Shown: piece after piece, positions 38,403-48,297 of the stretch
How the letters are laid out: each line of letters starts with the position of its first letter
Position numbering within the stretch: the stretch's first letter is position 1
Assembly (NCBI GenBank): GCA_964036045.1
Contig: OZ038381.1
Span: forward strand, 107,885,367 to 107,949,366
Source: Eutreptiella sp. 'Long Island Sound 2002'
Lineage: Eukaryota; Euglenozoa; Euglenophyceae; Eutreptiales; Eutreptiaceae
DNA length: 64,000 nucleotides
Direction: 5' to 3'
Notes under the pieces: model-generated
The model's input: only the letters and a program-made list of their open reading frames with translations
Database searches by the model: none
Told to the model about the DNA's origin: nothing
Made by a program: the position numbers and the translations under genes

Positions 38403-40411
38403 ATCTAAAAGCATGGTACGGCATTTCCATCTCGAAGGTCAAGTGCATCGCCGAAGCTGCCGAAGAACTGCGTCGAGATCCGGACCTATTGACAGCTATC
38501 AGCCAAATCCGGATTCACGACATCAGCATGTTGCACCTAGTAATTTACCGCTGACGGAGTCCCGAGCCGGGAATGGTGCCACGGTTAGTTTCGATTGGTC
38601 GCAGGATCTGTAGCCTTTCGATTACGTTACACTGAATTCCACGTTTATCACCTTTAAGAATCCGGACTGAGTCGCCTGTATAGCCATATTGATACTTAAA
38701 GTGTTTGCGTTTGCGGGGATTGGGTTTGCGACGAGATCACTTGTCAGTGTTTTCAGGTTGTAACCTTCTGGTAGCAAACGTTGCACGGTGCATACAAAGC
38801 AATTAAGAGGAAATCCATGGGGTGTGGGATTGTTCTTTGTTTATGAGATATATTGCTGTGAGTTTGCCAGCATTGTGTCCATGCTTGTTGTGCACGATTT
38901 TCGCATTGCTCTCAGTCCTGTTTTGCCATACGGGGGCACAGCTCAGCATTTTGACATCCTGTCGAACTAAATTTCCGGTCATTTCTGCATTCAATGATGG
39001 TCAACGGCACAAACAGTGGTGCTTCAAACCCTGCAGTGCTCACTCCCCTCTTCTGTCCGGCAATATTCCTTGTTTTAATCGGTGTTTATTATTGCTGTGA
39101 GTTTGACAGCATTGTGTGAATACTTGGTGTTCACGATTTTCGCAATGCTCTCAGTCCAGTTTTGCCATATTGGGGAGCATCCGTCGCAGCTCAGCATTTT
39201 GACATTCGGTCTAACTAAATATCTGGTCGTTTATGTGTTTGACGAACAATTACAGCAACTTGCCACTTAGCTTCAACAATGGTACATGAATCGGTTGAAA
39301 CCAGTGAGCCACAGAGCTCCCATTCAATGCCAGTCCTGGTCTTTGCACTGCCATGCCTGCACCAACGTTGCATTTGACAGCGTGCAGCGAACCAGCCCAG
39401 TGCTGCAGATACCATTTCTGGTAACCGGTAGGTCACAGAGCTCCCCTGAATACTTGGAGTTCACGAATTCCGCAATGTTTGTAGTCCAGGTTTGCCTTAC
39501 TTTGGGGCATTTGTTTAGCTCAGCATATTGACATCCTGTCTGACTAAATTTCAGGTTTTTCGTGCACACAGTGATGATCAAAGGTACGTGTTGTCAAGTA
39601 TTGTGCAAAGGCTGATTTTTCTAATAGTGTTTCATGATTCGGTGCATTCTGAATTTGAACTGGGTACGTGAATTTGCATTGGGCACAGAGAAGATGTATT
39701 GCATTTGCTTTTGCTTACAGTGATTGCTGTTGATGATTTTTCGCAAATTTTTGGTTGAATGGTTTTCCATTGATGTTACGTCTGATGAACAATGACAGCA
39801 AAGTGCCAGTTAGTTTCAACAATGGTTCAAGGATTTGTTGATTTTTGTCCAGGAAACATGTTCACATTGGATATCTCGTTGGAAAAATCCCATGCGCACG
39901 TGATATTTGAGGACCACCATGAGCAAATCATCATTTGGTGATGAAAATCTGAGTCAATCTTCCCCTATCCAACTAGTAAATATGTGAAAATGTGAAATGT
40001 TGAATTTTTTTTTCCCCGGATAGTCATCCTTTGTGTATGGTATATGCCAGAGGTATTTTTTGAACAATTTCTGTGGTGAAAACAACAATGAAAGGAGAAA
40101 TGATGGGCAATGCACCATTAAAAGTAGAACAAAGTTTCTTTTGGGTAGATTTTAGAGGCATTCAGATAGCTTGTGTGGATTTGGGAAAAGTCGGTCGTTA
40201 AATTACTAGGTGGTTCTGTCGTCTGACCGCCAGCAGGGCCGTTGAGCGATACGTTATCACTGCTTTGATCGCCGCAGATGGAGCTGCTGACCCTGCCGCG
40301 GAGGAACTGCTTTTGAAGCCAGCGACGAAGAGACCCTGAACGCCGTCACAACAGTGAGGTGTGCTACCATGCTGAGGCCGTGAAGCTGTTGCGAAGCTGT
40401 TTACTGCTGTC

Positions 40412-40512
40412 AAGAAGGATGAGTGTGCTGCTGCCAAGAAGGATGCCTGCTCTGCTGACAAGAAGGATGCGTGTTCTGTAGTCAGGAAGGATGCGTGTTC
40501 TGGGGTCAAGAC
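40412..40512. repeat. 24-bp minisatellite
   Basis: Units beginning AAGAAGGATG (or AGGAAGGATG) repeat every 24 bases for about four copies. In the minus-strand frame they give an 8-residue repeat of the form SFLxAEHA. Confidence 0.75.
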
Positions 40513-40528
40513 GGATCATTCATGGCGC

Positions 40529-40675
40529 CAGCGCAACGAGTTCTTCGACCAAAAGCGCCAGCATAACGAGTCCTGCGACACGAGGCATCAGCGCAACGAG
40601 TTCTTCGACCAAAGGCGCCGGCGCATCAAGTCCTGCGACCGAAGGCACCAGTGCAACGAGTTCGCCAGCCACGCA
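40529..40675. repeat. 30-bp minisatellite with alternating unit types
   Basis: Units beginning CAGCGCAACGAG repeat every 30 bases for about 4.5 copies, alternating between GTTCTTCGACCAAA and GTCCTGCGAC forms. A 60-bp higher-order period is therefore visible. Confidence 0.75.
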
Positions 40676-42739
40676 GCACCACGCTGCCACGCAGTAAGGA
40701 AACAAGCATGTGACCAGCGGGTTCCGATACACACACCAAAAGCGCTGCGAGCGCCGACCGGTGCACATGTGTTGCGTGTCACACGCCAGGGCGCCTCTAA
40801 CGCCTGTTTTTGAGCGCCAAGCCACGTGCGTGTCGTGGGATGTTGGGCATTTTGCCCAGTGTCAAGGCCCGTGGCCAGAGCGTGGCGTCCATGGCAGGGC
40901 CGCTGCTCTCTTTATGGGCAGTGGCGCTGTCTCACGGCGCCAGAGCAACCCAAGCGTCCGTGGCTGTGGGGCTGTCACTCGGGTGGGCAATCCTTGGGTT
41001 CCAAGGCGCGAGATGCTGTACTTTTTTTTAGATTTAGCTGGCATGTCAAAATGGCTATGCCACCGCTGAGGGGAGAGCCTTTTTTAAGTATATAAACTTT
41101 AATTTTTTTGTATGTGCATACATGCGTTTGCTTTCTGTTTTTGCTCCTGTGGCCCGAGTGGCCTTTACCCGACTGTGGCCAGGCTTGAAGCCTTTCCGTG
41201 GCAGCCTGGCGTCCGAATGCGTGAACAGCTTCCTCTCCTGATCAGGATCCGTGAATTTTCGCCTGTGAGAATCGAAGGCGAACGGAGGTTCTGAAGTGTA
41301 TGACAAACGGGGAAGCGTAAAATTCACAAACCTTTGCAAGGTTCTGCAGGGTAGTAGAGTGCAGGCTGGAGGGTAGGATACCTTTGTCAGCAATTTTGGT
41401 TGGCTGTTTGTTTATATGTTTCGTCTTGTCCGATTTTACTTTTACTTGGTGTTTGATTTTGAGACCCTGATTTGATGTGAGATGCTGATGAATTGCTTGC
41501 ATGCTTGCTTGCAGACTGGCCCTGCGTGTTTTGCGGTCAGTCTACTATCAATAGAGCAGCCCTGATTCATACAGGAGCTGAAGCTTTTTTTCCTTGTACC
41601 CTCCCATCATTGATTTACTTGAGCTTGTCATTTGTTAGTCGAAGGATTGGTTTGATTTGATTGCTTGTATTGGATCTTGACTTGAATATTTGTGCCAGTG
41701 GCTCTGATGTAGGGCCTGATTGTCTTGCTTGTGGTGATTGCATGATGTTGCTTGCTGGCTGAGCTGCGAATGAGTTTGCCTTTTACTTGTTTTTGGCGCT
41801 GTTGCGTCCAGTTTTCGCTGAAGGGTGGCTGCCTTTCCCTGTTGGTGGCGCTGTGTTGCTGTATAGTTTTTGGTGGTGAACGCCGGCTCGGGGTGTTCCC
41901 AGCCAGAACACATTTCTTATTATATAACAGCTCTTACAGATAGGGGCAGGCTGGCACGTCAGACGTGACGCTGTGGTAACTGATCACTACCGCCCCGGGC
42001 AGAACGGGACAGCAACTGTGACAGCCGAGTGTTGGTGAATGGAGATTGAATTTTTTTTTGACGGATCTTATTTGTGTCTGAGTGTCTATACGTCTGCAGT
42101 TTTGGTTGTGCTGTTTTGGTTTTGTTTACTTTGGTATTGTATGTATATCGGTATTATTTACCATGCTGACGTACCAGTATATACTCTTTTACAAGCAGAT
42201 ACAAATATCAGTCAGGACAGAGACACAGCAGCTGGCGACTGAAATGCCACTGCACACGATACCATACAGTATGGTGCTCTGTGTGTGTTCTGTTGCGGTT
42301 GACTGCTGACACTGACTTTTTTTGCAAGGGTGTTGTGTTGTCTGCAGACACATTTTCCTTCTTCTATGCTGCACATGCATGTTGTAATTGCATGGCTACT
42401 GTTGTCCACCGTGCACAGGTGAGTTCAAACTGTTCAATCTCCGATGGTGGACGGAAGTGGGATATCTCAGTCTACTTGAGTAAAGATGGTACAAGAAGAC
42501 GACGGGGCTGTGTACATTACATTTAAGTTTTGCCGAACTAATTTTTAATTCAGAAGTGCAGAACTCTCCTTCAGTCTTTGCCTGCTTTGCTTTGTGTTGT
42601 CCCGCCCACCCACCCATTGTTTTTGTTTTATTTCGCGAAATGGGGTATTTTAAGGATTGTACGTCCTGCAGCCCATGAAACATTTATTAAACATTTTTCA
42701 GCTGGGCAAGCCACTTCTGTTAGGCGTGGCTTACAGCTT

Positions 42740-42749
42740 GGTGGGGGAG
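42740..42749 (+). other. Element C polypurine tract
   Basis: GGTGGGGGAG directly precedes the TG of the right LTR. It differs at one position from the element A tract GGAGGGGGAG. Confidence 0.85.
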
Positions 42750-43191
42750 TGTAATGGGACTGCAAGGACCCCTTCAGAATCACATATATTTGAACTCTTG
42801 GTGGGGAAGTGCACCCCCAGAAATCTGACAACGATGAAATTGTTAGATAACAAATGAATACACAATCAATCAGTAGTAGATATCATGTCAAATAGTATTT
42901 GTATTATTCTGGCACAATGATCACCTGTGCAGAGAGTTGCCATTATGCAACCGACGTAACTGATTTCTACAGCGCAACATTTTCTAATTTAAGTATTTTT
43001 TATTATTCTTTTTATTGTAGATCTTAGTGCCGGAATTCATTTTTTGGCATGCTGTATTTTTTTTTCAAACAGGCATGCCTTTGGATCACTTGGCAGTGAT
43101 CAATGTTTGGATTCGATTGGTTTGCTGCATGCCTTGGGGATCAATGGGAATCAGAGATAGACACCAATAAGTTTTCAAAACACTTATTACA
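42750..43191 (+). repeat. Element C 3' LTR (442 bp)
   Basis: TGTAATGGGAC...CACTTATTACA, followed by the GACCT duplication. Confidence 0.93.
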
Positions 43192-43355
43192 GACCTACGA
43201 CCCGTTCCCAGACGCAAGGCCAACAAGAACAAGGGACCAAGCGTGCTAACAAAGATGGGGATCAGTCCAATGCCCGCAAGTGCTCCCGCTTCATGCGCAT
43301 GGCGCGTAAACTCCAGAAGAAGGGGTTCGAAGCTACCTGCCCCGCGGAGTTCTGA
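43192..43355 (+). pseudogene. B3 gag C-terminal fragment
   Basis: Encodes the Gag end seen in B1 and B2 (SRFMRMARKLQKKGFEATCPAEF) and stops at TGA 43353-43355, followed by C. The first five bases are the target duplication. The protease follows in the same frame. Confidence 0.85.
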
Positions 43356-44543
43356 CAGCGACGCTCCGGGGGGCCTACAGACCTGGTGCTCTGCGTACGT
43401 ATCCGACTTGGGGGACGTGAATACCTGGGGGTACCGGATACTGGGGCCACTATATCTATTGTGGGCAAGAAAATTTTACCTTGTGGGGACCTGAGAAACA
43501 TCCTGCCTACCGCAGCCATCCGCATGGGAGAGGGACGTGTGGTGCACATTTGTGGGGACTGTGAGGTCGAAGTGCCTATGGGTTCTAGAAGCATTGCCCA
43601 TCGGTTCTACGTGATGGACGCCGAAGCCTTCGACTTTGTACTGGGTAGTGACTTCTTCGTCGAGCACTCCCCGATTCTATCCCTCAGCCTGCAAGCACCC
43701 TACATCCTCCAGGTGGACCATGGTGAAGGCTGGGAATCTGTACCTCTTGAGCAGTCTGAGCATACGTCTAGCTACCTGAGGGTATGCAAGAGGGAGCCCT
43801 CAACCATGATGGTCGCCTCCAAAACAGAGGAGTATCAGCTCCTGGGTGATGTCCTAGACCAAGGTCTGAGGGAGTTGGGATACTCTCGGGAAGACCGGAA
43901 CGTGGAACTATTCGGCAGCGACAAGCAACGTGTCCTGGACCTCTACTGCAGCAAGGGGAAAAATTGCTGCTATAAATTTTACTGGCCCTCTTTCGGGATG
44001 GCCTACGGGATTCCAAGATTCAGTGAGCCGGGGAAGGTGGTGACCAAGGTGGCCCTGGGACGTACCTGTATGGTCCTGTGCTCTCCCGATTGGGGAGCCC
44101 ATTGGGGAAATGAGTACTGGCGTACTCTATTGGACAAGCTAACGCTCACCTCCATCAAGCTTCCGGATGATGCCATCTACGTGCCTGTGGGCCGCAAGAC
44201 GCCCATGAGGAACCCTGGATCGGGTAGTATGCTAAGCATGGTGGATGGGAGACTAGCCCCATTGCCCTGGGAGGATCTGGACTCTGCTATGGTCCAGGAG
44301 ATTCAACGTGAGAGCAGTGGCTCTACCCTGGACGTCCTGAAAAGTCACCTACAACCTCGAGACACCGTGGAGACTACTCCTGGGGGAGACGAGTACGTCG
44401 TGTCTGACACTGTTGCCCCCAACTCCCCCTGCCGTGTATCTAATCCTGATGTAGTCTCAGAGTGTGGGCTATCCGAGCTACCAAGCTCTATACACTCTGA
44501 TGACGAGACTGAGCATGACGCCTTTTCGTGCAGACGTGCGTGA
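43356..44543 (+). pseudogene. B3 protease and MT-like domain
   Basis: The frame runs without break from the gag TGA through the retropepsin (VPDTGATISIVGKKILPC, then FDFVLGSDFFVEHSP) into the MT-like domain (VELFGSDKQRVLDLYCSKGKN, YWPSFGMAYGIPRF, MVLCSPDWG, EYWRTLL). The NPPF-equivalent reads IPRF here. This is the only family-B copy with a complete protease, so it shows that the frame change in B1 and B2 is a lesion and not a family trait. The frame ends early because one base is missing near 44523 (GCCTTTTCGTG versus GCCTTCTTCGTG). Confidence 0.85.
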
Positions 44544-46032
44544 AGGAAGTGGAGAACGCCGAGTACGCTGCCCCACTGAAACCTATACTCTCTATGAGGG
44601 GAGAGGAGCTCCTGGACGAGGAGTTGGACCCCCGATTCAGGCTAAGAGAGTACGTGGACTCCAAGAGGAGATTGGTGGCGAAAAAGCTATGTTACGCTAG
44701 GCCTACACGCCGCTCTTGGCCGTTGAAGCAAGGGTCTATGAGAGATATCTCCCAACTGAAGGAGGACCTAGAACAGAAGATTACCACCTGCAACGAGAGG
44801 TGGACGTGAAGCCCATGAAGAGCGTATGGGGTGCCCATGTGAGGACCCCAGAGGAGGAGGAACTCTCAGAGGAATGCGTATGTGAACCCCCTCGAGTGTG
44901 CCTATGTTGTCATCGACCACCAGAGATTGTGGAACGAGACCTTCTCTACGCGTATCAAGGACTGAAGGATACGACCAAGGACGCTGAGCCGGTTGAGGAT
45001 CACCTCCCTGCTTCTATACACCAAGGGGCTAGCAATCCACACTCTGACGAAGACATGGAGGACAAGATCAAGCTCTTGTATCCTAGAGTACAGAAGCTGA
45101 TCAGGACCTACCTGGAGGTATTCAAAAAACTACCCCCTCCAGCATCCTGTGACAAGCTGGTACAGATGGACCTCAAGCTGAAACCCGAGTTCGTGGGTCA
45201 CAAGATAAGAAGGAGACCCTACCCAGCTCAAGAAGAGCAGGCCGATGAGATAGAGCGACAGATTCAAGAGTGTATCGACGCTGGCCTGGTCCTGGAGTAC
45301 AAGGATGGGGACTACCCCCAACACTGCAGCCCCTGTTTCCTGGTGGCTAAGCCTGGGAAAACAGCCAAACGGCTGGTAGTGGACTACGGAGAGCTGAACA
45401 AGAAGACGTTGAACCACTCAGGGTTCATTCCTAATATGGAGTCAACCCTCAAGAAGATAGCCTTCTGCCGCTTCAAGACGAAGCTGGACAAGCATAGTGG
45501 ATTCTGGCAAGTGGACCTGACGCCCAACGCCCAGGACCTCCTTGCCTTCATCATCCCTCAGGGGAGGGTGTTCAAGTGGAAGGTCATGCCCTTCGGCATG
45601 GCCAACGCACCCGCTCTTTTCCAAGACCTGATGAACAAGATCCTATCCATCCTACGTCAAAGACCCGTGGTGCAAGAACTCATATCCCAGGGCGCCCAGA
45701 TGGAAGCACACATCGACGATGTATGCCTGGGACGGAATACCCAAGAGGACCACCTAATCCTCTTCGGCGAGTTCATTCTGGTCTGCCAGCAGAACCAGAC
45801 TAGACTCAAGCTGGAGAAGTGTGAGGTCATGCAGGAGACTATGCAGTACCTGGGGTTCGACATTGGCTATGGGTGGTGGACCCCAGCGGCCTCTAAGGTC
45901 AAACCCCTGATGGATGCTAAGGTACGACATGAAGACCCCAAGAAAGGAGTCCATGATGTACGCAGTTTCATTGGGCTTGCAACTTCTACCGCCGCCACGG
46001 CAAGAATTTCACCTACACCAGCGCCATCCTGA
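44528..46032 (+). pseudogene. B3 Pol linker and RT
   Basis: Two overlapping frames (44528-44809 and 44716-46032) are one protein broken by a missing G near 44792 (CACCTGCAAC versus CACCTGGCAA). The linker retains EECVCEPPRVCLCCHRPPE. RT has VVDYGELNKKTLNH, VFKWKVMPFGMANAP and AHIDDVCLG. His replaces Tyr in the YxDD box here too, so that change belongs to the family. A third deletion near 45976 (ATTGGGCTTGC versus ATTGGGGCGTGC) ends the frame in the RT/RNase H connection. Confidence 0.88.
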
Positions 46033-46814
46033 CGGACCTCATCAAGAAGACTACTACCGGGCGCTGGGGCCCTCAAGAACAACAAGCCTTTGACGAGCTC
46101 AAGGACAAAGTGGCCACTGCTAAGTGCCTGGGTGTGCCTAGAGCACAAGGGGAGATTATCCTGGTGACTGACGCCAGCAATGTGGGCGGAGGTGAAACGT
46201 TGTTCCAGTGGCAAGCACTAGAGAAGGAGGAGTTCGACTCCGCCATTTCCCAATGGGGTACTGATGGACTCAACCGAGACGGTACTCTGAAGCACAGCTA
46301 CCCTGACGACAAATGGGTCCTGGTTCCCCTGGGTCATTGGAACTGGAAATGGAACCAGGCCCGGGGTAACTACTCTACCTATGAGCAGGAACTGCTCGCG
46401 GGTACGCTGGTGCTATCCTCTCAGTCCCGACTGTTGGGGAGTAACCCTGTGGTTTGGCTGTGCGACCAAGAACCGGTCCGCACCTTCCAGAAGGGACCCC
46501 CACCTCAGAAGGCTAAGCTCCGACGCTGGTGGACCTACCTGAGCCAGCTACGGCTCTCAGTACATCATATCCAGGTCGTCAAGAACGAGTGTGCGGACTA
46601 CATCAGCCGCAACAACTTCGACGACATGGTTGGTGCCAGGTCTGAGGAGCTAGTCAAGGAGGCGTTCAGCCGTATGGATGTACACCTGGACTTGAACATG
46701 ACCATGATCAGACCTCTAGATGGACTCCGACAAAGAGAGTACATGAAAAAGTTTGGGGATATCTACAAACGCCACGAGAAGCGTCTGGATCCCGTCGTGG
46801 TCAACCAGGAATAG
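46033..46814 (+). pseudogene. B3 RNase H region
   Basis: Open from about 46033 in the restored frame, with VTDASNVGGGETLFQW (first RNase H Asp present), YEQELLAGTLVLSSQ (Glu) and WLCDQEPVRTF (Asp). It ends at TAG (46812-46814), CAG in B1, so it is a single C-to-T nonsense change with integrase continuing in the same frame. Confidence 0.88.
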
Positions 46815-48284
46815 TGGAAACGGGACAAGACCTACCTCTGGCATGAGCACCGGATAGTCGTGCCTAGCGACAGAATCCCGGCGCTCCTCAAGTGGACCCA
46901 TGAGTCCAGTGGTCATGTAGGGGCCAGCCGTACCCTGCAGCTTTTCAAGCAGTGGTTCCACTCTAAGTGGACTGATGACCACCTGCAGAAAACCCTCCAG
47001 CCTATCGTGGACAAGTGCCCGTGTTGGTCCTGTACACCTGGGGATATCAGGGACAGATGTCTCCATTCGACTCTCCCTATCCCCCACTATGCCAACAGTG
47101 TTCTCTACGTGGACTACACCGAGATGCCTAAGTTCGGAGGCTACGACTTTGCCCTAGTGGTGACCTGTGGTCTGACCAGGTTTACCAGGGTGTTCCCATG
47201 CACTAAACACATCACCGGCGAGGAGACCATCAAGATACTCCTGGAAGAGTGGTTCTGTGTCTATGGGGCACCCAAAGAGATTTACTCAGACGAAGATGTC
47301 AGAGTACGCTCCGACACTGGCTGGTGCAAGAGAGTCCTGAGATCCCTCAATGTCCAGGTGTCAACGGGGACTCCCTATACTCATACGAGTAACCCCCTAT
47401 GTGAGGGACAGATTCGTGTCCTGAAGGAGAACGTAAGGATATGGTGCAAGACTGAACGCAAGAAAGACTGGCTGAGACTACTCCCCGTCATATCCCTGAT
47501 AATGAACTCCCAAGAGAGTTCGGCAACTGGCTATACGCCCCATGAACTGTTCATGGGACGCCCGGCGTGGTTCCTACAAGCTCCCTATCCTGAAGATTCC
47601 TACTCCACTGTGGGTAAGTGGGTGAAGGAGCAACAAGACAAGGTGGACAAGGCCAAGGCTATGCTCCAGAGAGTGAGGGAGCGCCAGTGGAACAAGAAGG
47701 ACAAGCACAGGGTGCCCGCCTCCTACCAAGAGGGAGACTGGGCGCTGGTGCACCACAGTCGGCTACCTGCCTGGCAACGCTCCACCAGCGATGACCACTA
47801 CTTTGGGCCCTACAAGATCCTATCTGTGGATGGCCACCGCATCACCTCGCGGTGTTCTCCCCGACTAGGGGGGACCCTGGTCTTTGCTGCCCAACAACTC
47901 AAGCGCTACTACGACCCAGACGACCTGTGTGGGGAAGAATGGGAACTAAACGACGAGGAGATCGCCGCTCTGGACCTGCAGAGGGCTGCCAGCCCAATGG
48001 AAGTAGAAGGAGAACTCCCCGACATGAATGCCGAGGAGATGGCTAAGGATGGCTTCTACCTGGTGAAGTCGGTCATCCGACACCGCTATCGCCAAGGGTG
48101 GCGTTGGCCCACCCTCTGGGAAGGGTTTGGAGTTGAAGAAGCTACCTGGGAATCCTTCTCTGCCTTTGTTCTTCCTGAGGGACGCCTCAATTCTGTTCTG
48201 GTAGACTATTTGTCCCAGAACAACCTAGGAGAGTTGCTGAGGCTCGCTGAGATGCTTGCCTCTCAGAAGAAACCTAGGGACTGA
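46815..48284 (+). pseudogene. B3 integrase and chromodomain
   Basis: In frame with the RNase H part beyond the TAG. The zinc region HESSGH...CPCWSC precedes the DDE residues in YVDYTEM, SDEDVR and NPLCEGQI. A GPY/F-like module follows (VHHSRLPAWQRST...FGPYKILSVDGH). The C-terminal chromodomain-like end (YLVKSVIRHRYRQGWRWPTLWEGF...EATWESFSAFV) has the aromatic residues and the TWE turn of chromodomains. The stop is at 48282-48284. Confidence 0.88.
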
Positions 48285-48297
48285 ACCCTTCCTATAC

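Larger units (their letters stand above)
38403..42739 (+). other. Element C internal region, non-coding
   Basis: AT-rich and repetitive in part; two stretches near 38860-38990 and 39090-39230 share TTGCCAGCATTGTG and CTCAGCATTTTGACAT-type phrases, showing an internal duplication. Minisatellites lie at 40412-40680. All open frames are short and unsupported. Confidence 0.7.
37961..43191 (+). mobile_element. Element C: non-coding LTR retrotransposon (LARD-like)
   Basis: 5,231 bp with 442-bp LTRs, TGTAAT...ATTACA perfect terminal inverted repeats and a GACCT target duplication. A polypurine tract (42740-42749) sets plus orientation. The 4.3-kb interior has no frame beyond about 170 codons and no gag, protease, RT or integrase motif, so it must have been mobilised in trans. 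Its LTRs differ at about 32 of 442 positions by eye count (about 7%), far more than element A, so insertion is old. The class fits large retrotransposon derivatives. Confidence 0.9.
37639..48297 (+). mobile_element. B3: family-B Ty3-like element, split by element C
   Basis: Plus-strand copy of the same family as B1 and B2. It begins within gag at 37639, is interrupted at 37961-43191 by element C, resumes in gag at 43192 and continues to the Pol stop at 48284. Element D begins 13 bases later. Both ends are missing. It has at least three one-base deletions and one nonsense codon, so it is inactive, but it has an undamaged protease and an intact RT motif block, which makes it a useful reference for B1 and B2. 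Confidence 0.9.
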
